Assembly: GCA_020832565.1 (NCBI GenBank)
Contig: JAFIEI010000001.1
Coordinates: forward strand, 228,396-292,395
From: Salinarimonas sp.
GTDB lineage: Bacteria; Pseudomonadota; Alphaproteobacteria; Rhizobiales; Beijerinckiaceae
Direction: 5' to 3'
Length of the DNA stretch: 64,000 nucleotides
The notes below the pieces were generated by a model, which saw only the letters and a program-made list of their open reading frames with translations, was not told the DNA's origin and ran no database searches. Position 1 is the first letter of the stretch. Every line of letters starts with the position of its first letter. Position numbers and translations under genes: made by a program. Of the stretch, positions 16,920 through 26,948 are shown one piece after another.

Positions 16920-17702
16920 ATGCGAGACTGGCTTTCAAGGGCGCGGATCCTGGTGCCGGAGCCCGGATTGCCGGCACTGTGCGTCGCTTTGCTGATCCTG
17001 CTGACGACGACGACGGCCCGCGCGGATTCGGAGCCTTGTGAACCGCGCGTCTTCGAGGAAGCGCGCTTTACGGTGTGCACCATCGATCCCACCGTTCACG
17101 AGATCGTGCTTTACACGACGGACGAGGACGGGCGCGCCTATGCCGGCTTTTCCCGCCTGCCGCAGGAGCGCGACGGCGCGCCGCTGGTCTTTGCCATGAA
17201 TGCGGGCATGTATCACGCCGATCTCTCTCCCGTGGGGCTGCATATCGAGGAGGGCGAGGAGATCAAGGCGATCAGCACGCGCCCCGGCCCCGGCAACTTC
17301 CATATGCTTCCCAATGGCGTATTCTACATGCAGGACGGCACTGTCGGCGTCGCCACCTCGCAGGATTTCCTGGCACGCGGGATCAGTCCCGATCTCGCAA
17401 CCCAGTCCGGGCCGATGCTGGTCATCGACGGCGCGTTGCATCCCCGTTTCATTGCGGATTCCACCTCCCTGCGCCGTCGCAACGGCGTCTGCGTGGGCGA
17501 TGACGGTGTCGTCCATTTCGCCATTTCGGAGGGCCGGGTGAATTTCCATCTTTTCGCCCGCCTGTTCCGCGACGACCTCGGATGCCGCAATGCGCTCTAT
17601 CTGGACGGCTCCATGTCGAGTCTGCACGCGCCGGCGCTCGGACGCTCGGATGCGATCCGCCCGATGGGGCCGATCATCGCGGCTTATCCGAAGCGCCCCT
17701 GA
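16920..17702 (+). CDS. Exported phosphodiester glycosidase (NAGPA-domain) protein
   Basis: A 260-residue secreted protein. After the start MRDWLSRARILV there is a hydrophobic signal segment (LPALCVALLILLTTTTARA) ending near residue 35. The rest is a NAGPA domain: VFAMNAGMYHADLSPVGL, PNGVFYM, TQSGPMLVIDG, RRNGVCVG, and ALYLDGSMSSLHAP. This family includes the mammalian uncovering enzyme and many bacterial proteins that may cleave sugar phosphodiesters in the envelope. An upstream ATG at 16863 would place about 19 extra residues before the signal peptide and is less likely. Confidence 0.88.
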   Translation: MRDWLSRARILVPEPGLPALCVALLILLTTTTARADSEPCEPRVFEEARFTVCTIDPTVHEIVLYTTDEDGRAYAGFSRLPQERDGAPLVFAMNAGMYHADLSPVGLHIEEGEEIKAISTRPGPGNFHMLPNGVFYMQDGTVGVATSQDFLARGISPDLATQSGPMLVIDGALHPRFIADSTSLRRRNGVCVGDDGVVHFAISEGRVNFHLFARLFRDDLGCRNALYLDGSMSSLHAPALGRSDAIRPMGPIIAAYPKRP

Positions 17703-17963
17703 GGCAATCGACCGGAGCGTGGCCATGGTTTCGCCGCGATAGCGTGACCTTCATGCAACGCTCGCGATTTCGTGTGTCGCGAAAGCTACGATCCAGCGCC
17801 ATCGTCCATGAAACATTCATGCTTGATTTCATATTTCGTGGAACTCATGCGATGCTCTGGAGCTTGCATTCCAGCGCGATCGGTTTAACCAATCCGCCGA
17901 TGCACGGGGCAGGGCGTGTGGTGAACAAGCGTATCTATGGCCTGAGGGGAGGGCCGTTCGGCG

Positions 17964-20084
17964 ATGTCGGATGCATTTGCAGTTTTTGGGGCGCTGGTAG
18001 CGCTTTCCGCGCCCATCGTGGCGGGGCCGGTCGGATTCGTGGAGCCTGAGCACGCGATCGTGCTCGGCCAGAGCGAGCGGGCCGGGGCGAGCGCCTCGGC
18101 GCCGGCATTCTATGCCGGTGGCGAAGAGATGGGCCGGCTTGGCACCGACAATCCGACAGTCACTTTCCAGGATCTTCCCGAGACCTTCATCCAGGCGCTG
18201 ATCGCGGTCGAGGATACGCAGTTCAAGCAACATATGGGCGTCGATCCGGTCGGCCTCACGCGTGCCGCGACCGGGATCGCGACCGGCCGGTTCGCCGGCG
18301 GTGGGTCGACGCTGAGCCAGCAGCTGGCCAAGAACGTCATTACCGGCGCGCGCCAGACCCTCGATCGCAAGATCGAAGAGGCTTATTCCGCCGTCGTGAC
18401 CGAGACGCTGGCCGACAAGGAAGAGATCCTCGAATCCTACGCCAACGCCGTCTTCTTCGGGCGTCGCTCCCAGGGTGCCGCAAGGGCGGCGCAGAACTGG
18501 TTCGACAAGGAATGGGATCAGCTCTCGCTGTCGGAATACGCCTTCCTTGCCGGCGTCCTACAGGCACCCTCGGCACTTGATCCTCTGCGCAACCGCGAGC
18601 GCGCCGTCGCGCGGCGCGACCATGTGCTCGGGCGTATGGAGCAGGTCGGCTTCATCACCGCCGAGGAGGCCGCCGCCGCCATGGCCGAGCCGCTGGAGGT
18701 TTCACCCGGGCCGCGCCCGGTGCGTTCCAGCATCGCCATTCCGGATGCCGATTTCTGGGCGCTATCCGAGGCGCGCCGCTTCATCGTGGGCGAAAACCTT
18801 GCCGACCTCGCCGAGCGCGGAGGCTATGTCAGCACCATTCGCCGCAATGCACAGTTCATGGTCCAGGAGGTCCTGGCCGAACAGCTGATGCGGCTCAACG
18901 GTCAGGTCGCGCAAGAGCCGCTCGGCTTCGTGCCGGAAGAAGCGCTTGCAGCCAACAACCAGACACGCATCTGGCGCGCGGCCCGCGAAGCGGTCTCGTT
19001 CATGCCCGAAGGTGCGTGGCGCGTCGTGGTTCACGGCGACGAGCTCCTGATCGAGGATCGCCCCGCGCTGGGTGACGTTCCCGAGATCGCCAACCGCCCG
19101 AACTGGCTTCGCCCGCGCGGCGTCTATGTGCTCACCGCTGATGGCGAACTCATGGGACGCCCCAACGTTCAGGGCGCGGCGGTCGTGATCGATACGGCGA
19201 CCAACGAGACCATCGCCTCGGTCGGCGGCTTCGCCACCTGGGCGAGCCAGTTCGACCGGACCCGCGCGATGCGCCAGCCGGGCTCGTCGATCAAGACGTT
19301 CGTCTGGCTCGCGGCGCTCGAATACGGCTACAATCCGGAAGGCTATATTTCCGACGAACCGCTGACCTTCCGCGATGGCGACGGCTGGTGGACGCCGCGC
19401 AACTACGGGCGCGAGACGCTCGGACTCGTGCCGTTCTTCACGGCCTTCGAGCGCAGCCTGAACGTCGTCGCCGTGCGGATCGCCGATTTCGTCGGCATGG
19501 ACCGCATCCGCCCCTTCCTCGAGGATTCGCAGCTCTACAGCTTCGGTGAGCCGCGCCTGAGCAATCTGTCCACATCGATCGGCGCGGTCGAGACGACGCC
19601 TGCGGCCATGGCCATGGCGATGTCGCTGCTCGATCCGCGCACCAGCGATCTGGCCTCGCGTTCGGCGCTCGAGGAGCTCGAATCGATGATGTCGGGCGTT
19701 GTCGTGCGCGGCACCGCCGCCGGCGCATTCGCCAATGGCCCCTCCGGCGTCGTCGGCAAGACCGGAACGTCGCAGAACCATCGCGACACCTGGTTCGTCG
19801 GGCGCACCGGCGATCTTGCTTTCGCCATCTGGATCGGGCGCGACGACGACCTGCGGCTTCCCAATCTCGATGGTCGCCGGCCGACCGGTGGCGGGTTCGT
19901 GGCGCCGCTCGCGGCAAAGATCGTCACGGAACTGCGCGCGATGGGGCTGAGCGAAGCGGAGCTCAATCCGCCGCTCTTCCCGCCCAAGCCGATCATCCCG
20001 ATCCAGCCGGTCCAGCCGATCGAACCCGAGCCCGATCCCCGTTACTCCGCGGGTCGTGACAATCGGCCGTTCTCGGTGCGGTGA
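17964..20084 (+). CDS. Class A penicillin-binding protein 1A-type
   Basis: A 706-residue bifunctional peptidoglycan synthase. The transglycosylase domain has AVEDTQFKQHMGVDP with catalytic Glu83, GGSTLSQQLAKN, and RKIEEAYSAVVTE. The transpeptidase domain has S441-S-I-K444 (in QPGSSIKTF), S498-L-N500, and K599-T-G in GKTGTSQNHRDTWFVG. The N-terminal hydrophobic segment (residues about 5-22) would anchor it in the inner membrane. It has a proline-rich tail (about 665-690). It ends 46 bases before an exported protein of unknown function and may be cotranscribed with it. The gap 17703-17963 holds no recognised feature. Confidence 0.92.
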   Translation: MSDAFAVFGALVALSAPIVAGPVGFVEPEHAIVLGQSERAGASASAPAFYAGGEEMGRLGTDNPTVTFQDLPETFIQALIAVEDTQFKQHMGVDPVGLTRAATGIATGRFAGGGSTLSQQLAKNVITGARQTLDRKIEEAYSAVVTETLADKEEILESYANAVFFGRRSQGAARAAQNWFDKEWDQLSLSEYAFLAGVLQAPSALDPLRNRERAVARRDHVLGRMEQVGFITAEEAAAAMAEPLEVSPGPRPVRSSIAIPDADFWALSEARRFIVGENLADLAERGGYVSTIRRNAQFMVQEVLAEQLMRLNGQVAQEPLGFVPEEALAANNQTRIWRAAREAVSFMPEGAWRVVVHGDELLIEDRPALGDVPEIANRPNWLRPRGVYVLTADGELMGRPNVQGAAVVIDTATNETIASVGGFATWASQFDRTRAMRQPGSSIKTFVWLAALEYGYNPEGYISDEPLTFRDGDGWWTPRNYGRETLGLVPFFTAFERSLNVVAVRIADFVGMDRIRPFLEDSQLYSFGEPRLSNLSTSIGAVETTPAAMAMAMSLLDPRTSDLASRSALEELESMMSGVVVRGTAAGAFANGPSGVVGKTGTSQNHRDTWFVGRTGDLAFAIWIGRDDDLRLPNLDGRRPTGGGFVAPLAAKIVTELRAMGLSEAELNPPLFPPKPIIPIQPVQPIEPEPDPRYSAGRDNRPFSVR

Positions 20085-20130
20085 GGTGGGCTTGAACCGA
20101 ATCTACAGGACTTGTCAGGAACAAACGTCG

Positions 20131-21873
20131 ATGATTGCGACGCGTGCAGCGCTTATTGCATTGCTGGCCGCCGGAATACCGGTGCTCGTCAGTCAAGCCC
20201 CGAACACGGCCTACGCCCAGGCGGCGAACCCGGGCATTCTCATGCAGGAACTCCCGCTGCTGGTTGAAGATGACGGGGGGCTCGCCGAAGAGGATATTCG
20301 GGCGGAGCTCACCGGGCTTCATCCGCTGCTCGCCGAAATCGCCTGGGAAGAAGCGCGACCCGGCACGGAAACGACGTTGCCGCCGCTTCCCGAGGCATTC
20401 CTGCCGCAAGGGTTCACGGCCGGTACGCCCGCCTTCACGCTCGAGGGCGTGGCGCTTGCCCTGGCGCAACGCGAAACGCGCATCGTCGCCGAGCGTCTCG
20501 ACATGCTCGACGGGGCGATCGTGCTGACGGATGTGAGGCTCAGCAATCTGGCCGGTGAGGCGCGTGCCGCCATGATCGTGCTCGCGCACGAGACTGTCGG
20601 CCATCTCGGTGATTTTCTCGTGGCCGAGGCCGATGGGCGGGTTTATCCGGTTGAACCTGGTTTCGTCTCGGCGCTTGATCTGCGCCTCGACACACGCGAA
20701 ATCCTCCGGGAAGAGCGCCCGGACGCAAGCTTCCAGGCGATGATGCAGACGGAAGGGCTTCTGGTCGAGGGGCTGCGGGTGCGCTTTGCCAATGATCCGC
20801 GCGATCGGGTCGCCGAGGCCGAGGACGAAGCGGATACGACGCAGGCGCCCGAAGCCGACGAGGGCGCAGATGCCGCATTGGAGCCGGCGCCGGATGGTGA
20901 CGAGAGTGATGGTGCAAAGCAACTCCTGGCCCAGCGCATTCTCGGCGGTGCGACGCGCGGCGAGGCGGTTTTCGCCGGTGAGGCATCCTTCTCGCTGGCG
21001 CGATTCGAGGGCGCCGTGACCGGTTCGCTCGACGCGCTCTCGCCGCGCCGCCTGCTGGCTCATCTGGAGCGCGAGCCGGCGCATTTCGCTGCGCAGCCGG
21101 CGCGTGAGGGCCGCATCGATTTCGATCTGAATGATTTCGTCATGCAGGTCACCGGTCGCCGCAATGCGCAAGCCGGTTCTGCGGAGCCGCTGCCGGTCGA
21201 TCTGCTGGTCGGCGAAGGCACGGTCTCCGTCGCCGTCGAGCGCGACGGCGTGGTCACGATCGACGGTCGTGTCGGTGATGCAGAGGCGGCGCCCCAGATC
21301 CTCGCCGGTACGCCGCTGGAAGATGCCGCAACCCAGGTCGCCGCCACGGCGAGCTCGTCGGGAGACCGGCTGTTCGGTGAAGGGCGCGCATATGCCCGCC
21401 TCGCACCCGGTTATGCCATCGATCTCGATTTCTGGCTGGATGCGCCGGGCCTGTTCAGCCTGCGCAATGCCGTCGATGTCGATCTGCCGGACAACCTGCG
21501 TGAATCCCTGCGTGGCGGGCGCATGGCGGCGCTCTTGCCCCTCATCTTCGAATCGACTGCTCGCCGCCTGACTTTCGCAATGATCGATGACGGCATCGGA
21601 GCCCTCGTCGAAGCGGAGACCGGGCGCAGCCTGCGTGAATGGGTCGGCGAAGCCGTATCCGGCGAGGCGCCTGCAGGCGGCTCGGGCGGAATGGAGGCGA
21701 TGACGCTGCAACTCGCCCTCGGCCAGCTGGACGGCGTCTTCGCCATGCTGGAAGAACAGGGATCGGTGCGCCTCGAGGCGGTTTCCGAACGTCCGGGCAG
21801 CCTGGTGCTGCAGGCGCTCGAATTCCTGCGCTCCGCCAGGCCCGTCGCCGACAAGGCAGAAATCCGCCCCTGA
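20131..21873 (+). CDS. Large exported protein of unknown function
   Basis: 580 residues, start MIATRAALIALLAAGIPVLV with a signal peptide ending near AYAQA. No enzymatic motif is recognised. The mature part is acidic, with a very acidic low-complexity stretch (about residues 230-270) rich in D, E and A. The flanking blocks have alternating hydrophobic/polar residues suggesting beta structure. The C-terminal block includes LDFWLDAPGLFSLRNAV and LIFESTARRLTFAMIDDG. Codon use matches neighbouring genes, so it looks like a resident gene. It sits 46 bases after the class A penicillin-binding protein, so an envelope or cell-wall role is plausible but unproven. Confidence 0.8.
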   Translation: MIATRAALIALLAAGIPVLVSQAPNTAYAQAANPGILMQELPLLVEDDGGLAEEDIRAELTGLHPLLAEIAWEEARPGTETTLPPLPEAFLPQGFTAGTPAFTLEGVALALAQRETRIVAERLDMLDGAIVLTDVRLSNLAGEARAAMIVLAHETVGHLGDFLVAEADGRVYPVEPGFVSALDLRLDTREILREERPDASFQAMMQTEGLLVEGLRVRFANDPRDRVAEAEDEADTTQAPEADEGADAALEPAPDGDESDGAKQLLAQRILGGATRGEAVFAGEASFSLARFEGAVTGSLDALSPRRLLAHLEREPAHFAAQPAREGRIDFDLNDFVMQVTGRRNAQAGSAEPLPVDLLVGEGTVSVAVERDGVVTIDGRVGDAEAAPQILAGTPLEDAATQVAATASSSGDRLFGEGRAYARLAPGYAIDLDFWLDAPGLFSLRNAVDVDLPDNLRESLRGGRMAALLPLIFESTARRLTFAMIDDGIGALVEAETGRSLREWVGEAVSGEAPAGGSGGMEAMTLQLALGQLDGVFAMLEEQGSVRLEAVSERPGSLVLQALEFLRSARPVADKAEIRP

Positions 21874-22058
21874 GGCTTCGCCGTATATCAGCGACAACGT
21901 CGCGATAAGGGGTGCTCCATGCGTTGATTGCCGGGCTCTGCTCGGCAATATCCGCTTGCCCGGAACTGCGGGTCGGCTGCCCCTTGTCATTGTCACACGG
22001 GGGTAACATGGTGGCGCTAGTGCGTTGGAAGAAGAATACGTTTTCCAGGAGAAACTTG

Positions 22059-23063
22059 ATGTCCAATGACCGCGCCACCTTCAAACATGCCGCGATGATC
22101 GCCGTGACGCTCGGCTTCCTGCTTCCCGCAGGCGGGGCGCTCGCGCAAAGCGGCGATCTCGTGATCTATACCTCGACTCCCACCGAGCAGATGGACGAGC
22201 TCGTCGCGCGGTTCAACGAGAGCTATCCCGACGTGAATGTCGAGTATTTCCGCTCCGGAACGACCGAGGTGATCAACCGCCTCCAGGCGGAATTCGCCGC
22301 CGGCTCGCCGCAGCCGGACGTGCTTCTGGTGGCCGATACGGTGGTGATGAGCCAGCTCAAGGCCGATGACCGGCTGATGGCCTACGCCGATGCGCCGATC
22401 GCCGGCACCGATGCGGCGCTCCATGATGCCGACATGACCTATTTCTCGACGAAGCTGATCACGACCGGCTTCATGTACAACACCGAAAACGTCTCCGAGC
22501 CGGTGACCTCCTGGGCCGAACTGACGGACGAGGCGATTGCCGGGCGTCTGATGATGCCGAGCCCGCTTTATTCCGGCGCCGCGCTGATCCATGTCGGCAG
22601 CGTCACCAATCTAGACGGTTTCGGCTGGGATTATTTCGAGGCGCTCGCTGATGGCGGTGCGGTTGCAGGGCGCGGCAATGGCGGCGTTCTCGACGCTGTG
22701 GCGCGTGGCGAGATGGATTACGGCATCATCGTCGACTTCATGCCGCTGAATGCCAAGGCCGACGGTTCTCCCGTCGATTTTATCTTCCCCGATGAAGGCG
22801 TCACCGCCGTCACCGAGCCGGTGGCGATTCTCTCCACGGCGAACAACGTGGAAGCCGCCCAGGCATTCGTCGACTGGCAGCTCTCAGAGGAAGGCCAGCG
22901 TTTCCATGTCGAGCAGGGCTATCTGCCGCTGCGCGAGGGCATCGCGCCGCCGGACGTGTTCCCTGCGATGGATGCCGTCACCGTGATCACCGTCGATCCC
23001 GCGCTGCTGATGGAGCAGAGCGAGGAGATCAAGCGTCGCTTTGCTGACCTGTTCGGCGGTTGA
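22059..23063 (+). CDS. Iron(III)-type ABC transporter substrate-binding protein
   Basis: A 334-residue periplasmic binding protein with a signal peptide ending near GGALAQ (residue about 30). It resembles the FbpA/AfuA cluster: LVIYTSTPTEQMDELVARFNE at the mature N-terminus, EYFRSGTTEV, LLVADTV, and FVDWQLSEEGQ near the end. The likely start is ATG at 22059 with CAGGAGAA upstream. It heads a three-gene importer. No Fur or Irr box was recognised upstream. Phosphonate or thiamine substrates cannot be excluded, but ferric iron is the first guess from family. Confidence 0.87.
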   Translation: MSNDRATFKHAAMIAVTLGFLLPAGGALAQSGDLVIYTSTPTEQMDELVARFNESYPDVNVEYFRSGTTEVINRLQAEFAAGSPQPDVLLVADTVVMSQLKADDRLMAYADAPIAGTDAALHDADMTYFSTKLITTGFMYNTENVSEPVTSWAELTDEAIAGRLMMPSPLYSGAALIHVGSVTNLDGFGWDYFEALADGGAVAGRGNGGVLDAVARGEMDYGIIVDFMPLNAKADGSPVDFIFPDEGVTAVTEPVAILSTANNVEAAQAFVDWQLSEEGQRFHVEQGYLPLREGIAPPDVFPAMDAVTVITVDPALLMEQSEEIKRRFADLFGG

Positions 23064-23071
23064 TACGTCGG

Positions 23072-24805
23072 ATGTCGATTGGGCAGGCGGGTATCGGGGG
23101 CGCCCTCAGGCGCCGCTATCCGGGCATCGGGGCCGAGACGCTGATTCTGGCAGCGCTCGGCCTCTATGTTGTCGTCCTGTGCGTCTGGCCGCTCGCCCGC
23201 CTGCTCGCGACGATCTTCGCCGACGGTGCGACCGAGGGGATCTCCTTCCTGATGGAGACCTGGTCGGGCCGCGCCGCGCAGCGCGCGACCTGGAACACCC
23301 TCGAAGCCAGCTTCCTCGCCACGGTTCTCTCTGTCCTGCTCGGTGGGGCGATGGCACTGATCGTGGCGCTGACGGATCTGCGCTACAAGGCGCTGCTGGT
23401 CTTCCTGCTGCTGCTGCCACTGCTGATACCGCCCCAGATATCGGCCCTGGCCTGGCTCGCCATGATCGGCCCCCAGAGCCCGCTCTGGCTGATCCCGGGC
23501 CTCGAGGCGCTGCGCCCGGCGCGCAATCCGCTGCTGGGACGCGATGGCATCGTGCTGGTGATGGGGCTCGAACATGCGCCCATGGTCTTCCTCGCGGTGC
23601 GCGCCGCGCTGCGATCCCTGCCAGCCGATCTGATCGATGCTGCGCGCGCAGCCGGCTCGCGGCCGCTCGGAGCGCTTGCGCGGGTGATCCTGCCGCTGAT
23701 GCTGCCCGCGATCACCGCCGGGGCCGCGCTCGCCTTCGTTTCGGCGATCGGCAATTTCGGTGTGCCGGCGCTGCTCGGGATACCGGGGCGCTACCCGATG
23801 CTGTCGACGCTGATCTATCAGCGCCTTTCCGGTTTCGGACCCGGCGCCTTGCCGGAAGTTGCGGCGCTCGCGCTGATTCTGGCAGGGATGGCCGTCATCG
23901 GAATCGTCATCCAGACGGCGATCCTGCGCAGCCGGTCAGCGGCAACGGACCGGGTAGGGGGCATGCATGCCGGTTTCTCGCTCGGCCGCTGGTTCTGGCC
24001 GATGACGCTGTTCGTCTGGGCGTTGATGCTGCTGATCGCGGTGATGCCGCTCGTTTCCCTCGCCGCCTCGGCGCTGGTTCCGTCGGTGGGGATGCGGTTA
24101 ACCTGGGAGACGCTCACCTTCGACAATCTGATTTATGTGGTGACCGGGCTCGGCAGCGCGCAGCGCGCCTTCGTCAACAGCCTGTTTCTCGCGGGCGCCG
24201 CCGCCGCGATCACCGTATCCGTCTGCGCACCGCTCGCCTGGCTGATGGTGGCGCGGCGATCGCGCGTGGCGCAATGGTTGAATATCGCGGCGGATGCGCC
24301 CTATGTCTTGCCGGGTATCGTCCTTTCGATCGCGGTGATCCTCGTGCTGCTGCCCCCGTTGCCGATTATCGGCATCAGCCTCTACAACACCATATGGATC
24401 CTGCTCTTCGCCTATCTCGCGCGGTTCCTCGCCCTCGCGCTGCGTCCGGTCGTCGCCGCGATGGCGCAGCTCGATCGCGCCGGCGAGGAAGCGGCGCAGA
24501 TGGCGGGCGCGCGACCCTTCTTCCGGTTGCGTACCATCGTCCTGCCGCTGCTCGCGCCGGCCTTGGGAGCTGGGGCGATTCTCGTCTTTCTCGGCGCCTT
24601 CTCCGAACTGACCGTCTCGGCGCTGCTCTGGTCGCGGGGCTCGGAAACCGTTGGCGTGGTGATCTTCAGCCTGTATGACGAGGGTAACTCGACGGCTGCA
24701 GCGGCTGTCTCAGTCTGGGTGCTGCTGATCATTCTGGCGCTCGCCTTCCTCGTCTCCCTGCTGGGCCGCCGCCTGCCCGAAGGAGTTCTGCCATGGCGCA
24801 TGTGA
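23072..24805 (+). CDS. Iron(III)-type ABC transporter permease (fused two-domain)
   Basis: A 577-residue inner-membrane permease with two MetI-like halves, as in FbpB/AfuB. The first half contains the EAA-like loop around DAARAAGSRPLGALARVILP, and the second has EEAAQMAGARPFFRLRTIVLP. About twelve membrane segments are visible. ATG at 23072 is chosen over an upstream TTG. The stop lies inside the ATPase gene, giving a 13-base overlap and translational coupling. Confidence 0.92.
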   Translation: MSIGQAGIGGALRRRYPGIGAETLILAALGLYVVVLCVWPLARLLATIFADGATEGISFLMETWSGRAAQRATWNTLEASFLATVLSVLLGGAMALIVALTDLRYKALLVFLLLLPLLIPPQISALAWLAMIGPQSPLWLIPGLEALRPARNPLLGRDGIVLVMGLEHAPMVFLAVRAALRSLPADLIDAARAAGSRPLGALARVILPLMLPAITAGAALAFVSAIGNFGVPALLGIPGRYPMLSTLIYQRLSGFGPGALPEVAALALILAGMAVIGIVIQTAILRSRSAATDRVGGMHAGFSLGRWFWPMTLFVWALMLLIAVMPLVSLAASALVPSVGMRLTWETLTFDNLIYVVTGLGSAQRAFVNSLFLAGAAAAITVSVCAPLAWLMVARRSRVAQWLNIAADAPYVLPGIVLSIAVILVLLPPLPIIGISLYNTIWILLFAYLARFLALALRPVVAAMAQLDRAGEEAAQMAGARPFFRLRTIVLPLLAPALGAGAILVFLGAFSELTVSALLWSRGSETVGVVIFSLYDEGNSTAAAAVSVWVLLIILALAFLVSLLGRRLPEGVLPWRM

Positions 24806-25929
24806 GCCTGCGCGGTCTGACGCGCATTGCCGGCGGCAAGCGTATCGTCGACGATTTCTCCCTCGAAGTTCCGCACGGCGCCTGCCAGGCCCTGCTTGGG
24901 CCTTCGGGTTGCGGCAAGACGACGATCCTGCGCCTCCTGGCCGGGTTCGAGACGCTGGATGCCGGAGAGATCCGCTTCGACGATGATATCGTCGCGCGCC
25001 CGGGACGGCAGCTCGAACCCGAGGAAAGACGGGTGGGGATGGTTTTCCAGTCCTACGCCCTGTGGCCGCATCTCGATGTGGCGGGCAATGTCGACTACGC
25101 CCTGCGCGTGCGCAAGGTCGCGCGGGCGGAACGTGCGGCGCGTGTCGCCGAGGCGCTGGAGATTGTCGGGCTGCCCGGATTCGCCGAACGCAAGGTGCAG
25201 AGTCTTTCGGGCGGGCAGAGGCAGCGCGTGGCTTTGGCACGCTGCCTCGCGATGCGCCCGCGCCTCGTGCTCCTCGACGAGCCCCTGGCCAATCTCGATG
25301 CGCATCTGCGCGAGACCATGATCGATGCGTTCCGCACCTTTCACGCGGCCAGCGGCGCGACGATGATCTATGTTACCCACGATCAGGCGGAGGCGATGGC
25401 GCTCGCCGACAGGATCGCGGTGATGGATTCAGGCCGCCTGCGGCAGGTCGATTCGCCCGTACGGCTCTATGACGCCCCTGCTGATGCGATGGTGGCGCGC
25501 TTCATCGGGCAGGGGCAGCTGGTGCCGGTCGATATCATCGCGCCTGCCGGTGAGGGGCGGGCGCGGGTGCGGGTCTTCGGGCATGAGATGGTACTGCGCT
25601 GCTCGGGGCCGATGCGGCGCGGGCAGGCGACCGCTTGCCTGCGGCCGGACGCGATCGCGATAGCATCGCCGGCAGAAGGCGCACAAGGTTCGCTCGCCGG
25701 CGGGATTGCCGCGCATATCCGCGATGTGCGTTTCGAAGGGGCGTCGCGACAGGTGCGGATCGCGCCGGAAGCCGCTCCGCAGACGTTGCTGACCCTGCGC
25801 ACGCGCGAACCCGTCCCGGCTGCGGGGACGCTGGTGAAGGTCACGGTCGATGATGGCTGGATCCTGCCGCAGGGCGCGGAGCAGGAGGCCGAGACGGCAC
25901 CGGTTTCGCAGGCGCAGGCCGCAGAATAA
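24793..25929 (+). CDS. Iron(III)-type ABC transporter ATP-binding protein
   Basis: A 378-residue ABC ATPase. Walker A is GPSGCGKTT (about 37-45), the Q-loop is MVFQSYALWPHL, the signature is LSGGQRQR, Walker B is RLVLLDEP, and the switch histidine is in YVTHDQAEAM. The C-terminal half is a TOBE/regulatory domain. It is the third gene of the importer and converges on coaA, with 21 bases between the stops. Confidence 0.93.
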   Translation: MAHVSLRGLTRIAGGKRIVDDFSLEVPHGACQALLGPSGCGKTTILRLLAGFETLDAGEIRFDDDIVARPGRQLEPEERRVGMVFQSYALWPHLDVAGNVDYALRVRKVARAERAARVAEALEIVGLPGFAERKVQSLSGGQRQRVALARCLAMRPRLVLLDEPLANLDAHLRETMIDAFRTFHAASGATMIYVTHDQAEAMALADRIAVMDSGRLRQVDSPVRLYDAPADAMVARFIGQGQLVPVDIIAPAGEGRARVRVFGHEMVLRCSGPMRRGQATACLRPDAIAIASPAEGAQGSLAGGIAAHIRDVRFEGASRQVRIAPEAAPQTLLTLRTREPVPAAGTLVKVTVDDGWILPQGAEQEAETAPVSQAQAAE

Positions 25930-25950
25930 ACCGCCGCTCGCCGCAATGCC

Positions 25951-26934
25951 CTACAGGCGCCGCAGGGCGACTTCCTCGATCCTGTGGCTGTCGCCCTTGC
26001 GCAGGATGAGGCTGGCGCGCTGGCGCGTCGGAAGCACGTTCTCGCGCAGGTTGGCGAGGTTGATCCGGTTCCACAAACCATCCGCGATATTCACCGCTTC
26101 CGCCTCGTCGAGCTCGGCATATTTGTGGAAGTAGGATTTCGGATCGCGGAAGGCCGTGTCGCGCAGCCGCAGGAAGCGGTTGATATACCAGCGATGGAGA
26201 TCGGCCTCGTCTGCATCAAGATAGATCGAGAAATCGAAGAAATCCGAGACGAAGGGAATGGCCTTGCCGTCGCGCGGCATGCGCGCGGGCTGGAGGACGT
26301 TCAGCCCCTCGACGATGAGGATGTCCGGCCGGTCGATCACGACCTCCTCGCCGGGCACGACATCATAGACGAGGTGCGAATAGAGCGGCGCCTTGACCTC
26401 GGCGCGGCCCGCCTTGATCGCGCTGAGAAACCGCAGGAGCTTGCCGGTATCGTAGCTTTCGGGAAAACCCTTGCGCTCCATCAGGCCTTGGCGCTGGAGT
26501 TCTGCATTGGGCAGGAGGAAGCCGTCGGTGGTAAGCAAATCGACCTTCGGCGTGTTCGGCCAGCGCGCCAGCAGCGCCTTGAGCACGCGTGCCGTGGTGG
26601 ATTTGCCGACAGCGACCGAACCCGCGACACCGATGATATAGGGCGACTTGCGCTCGTTTTCCGCCATGAGAAAGCGTTGCGTCGCACGAAACAGCCCCTG
26701 CGTGGCAGCCACATAGAGCGAGAGCAGGCGCGAGAGCGGCAGGTAGATCGCGATGACTTCTTCGAGGGAGATCGGGTCGTTGAGCGATTGCAGCTGCATG
26801 ACCTCGTCGCCGGACAGGGTCATCGGCTGGTCGGCACGCAGGCCCGCCCATTCATCGCGTGAGAAGGTGCGATAGGGCGAGAGGGCGGCTTCCTCGCTGC
26901 GTTCGCCGATTTCCTGGGCCAGTTTGACGTTCAT
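25951..26934 (-). CDS. coaA: Pantothenate kinase (type I)
   Basis: A 327-residue kinase that phosphorylates pantothenate in the first step of coenzyme A synthesis. The P-loop [15 protein letters not shown] spans residues about 102-116. Other motifs are [35 protein letters not shown], and [11 protein letters not shown]. The ATG at 26934 has GGAAG upstream. An alternative GTG at 26952 overlaps the hisE stop. Placement after hisF-hisE is characteristic of Hyphomicrobiales and relatives. Confidence 0.95.
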   Translation of the reverse strand: MNVKLAQEIGERSEEAALSPYRTFSRDEWAGLRADQPMTLSGDEVMQLQSLNDPISLEEVIAIYLPLSRLLSLYVAATQGLFRATQRFLMAENERKSPYIIGVAGSVAVGKSTTARVLKALLARWPNTPKVDLLTTDGFLLPNAELQRQGLMERKGFPESYDTGKLLRFLSAIKAGRAEVKAPLYSHLVYDVVPGEEVVIDRPDILIVEGLNVLQPARMPRDGKAIPFVSDFFDFSIYLDADEADLHRWYINRFLRLRDTAFRDPKSYFHKYAELDEAEAVNIADGLWNRINLANLRENVLPTRQRASLILRKGDSHRIEEVALRRL

Positions 26935-26948
26935 GGCGTTCTTCCGGT

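Noticed and set aside
19993..21996. Long minus-strand open frame over the exported unknown protein
   Set aside because: The plus strand has a signal peptide and coherent protein composition; the minus frame has neither a ribosome site nor a plausible start.
22000..22058. Fur or Irr box before the iron-type importer
   Set aside because: I looked for a Fur-like 19-mer and an ICE motif upstream of the binding-protein gene and found no convincing match, so iron regulation is not claimed.
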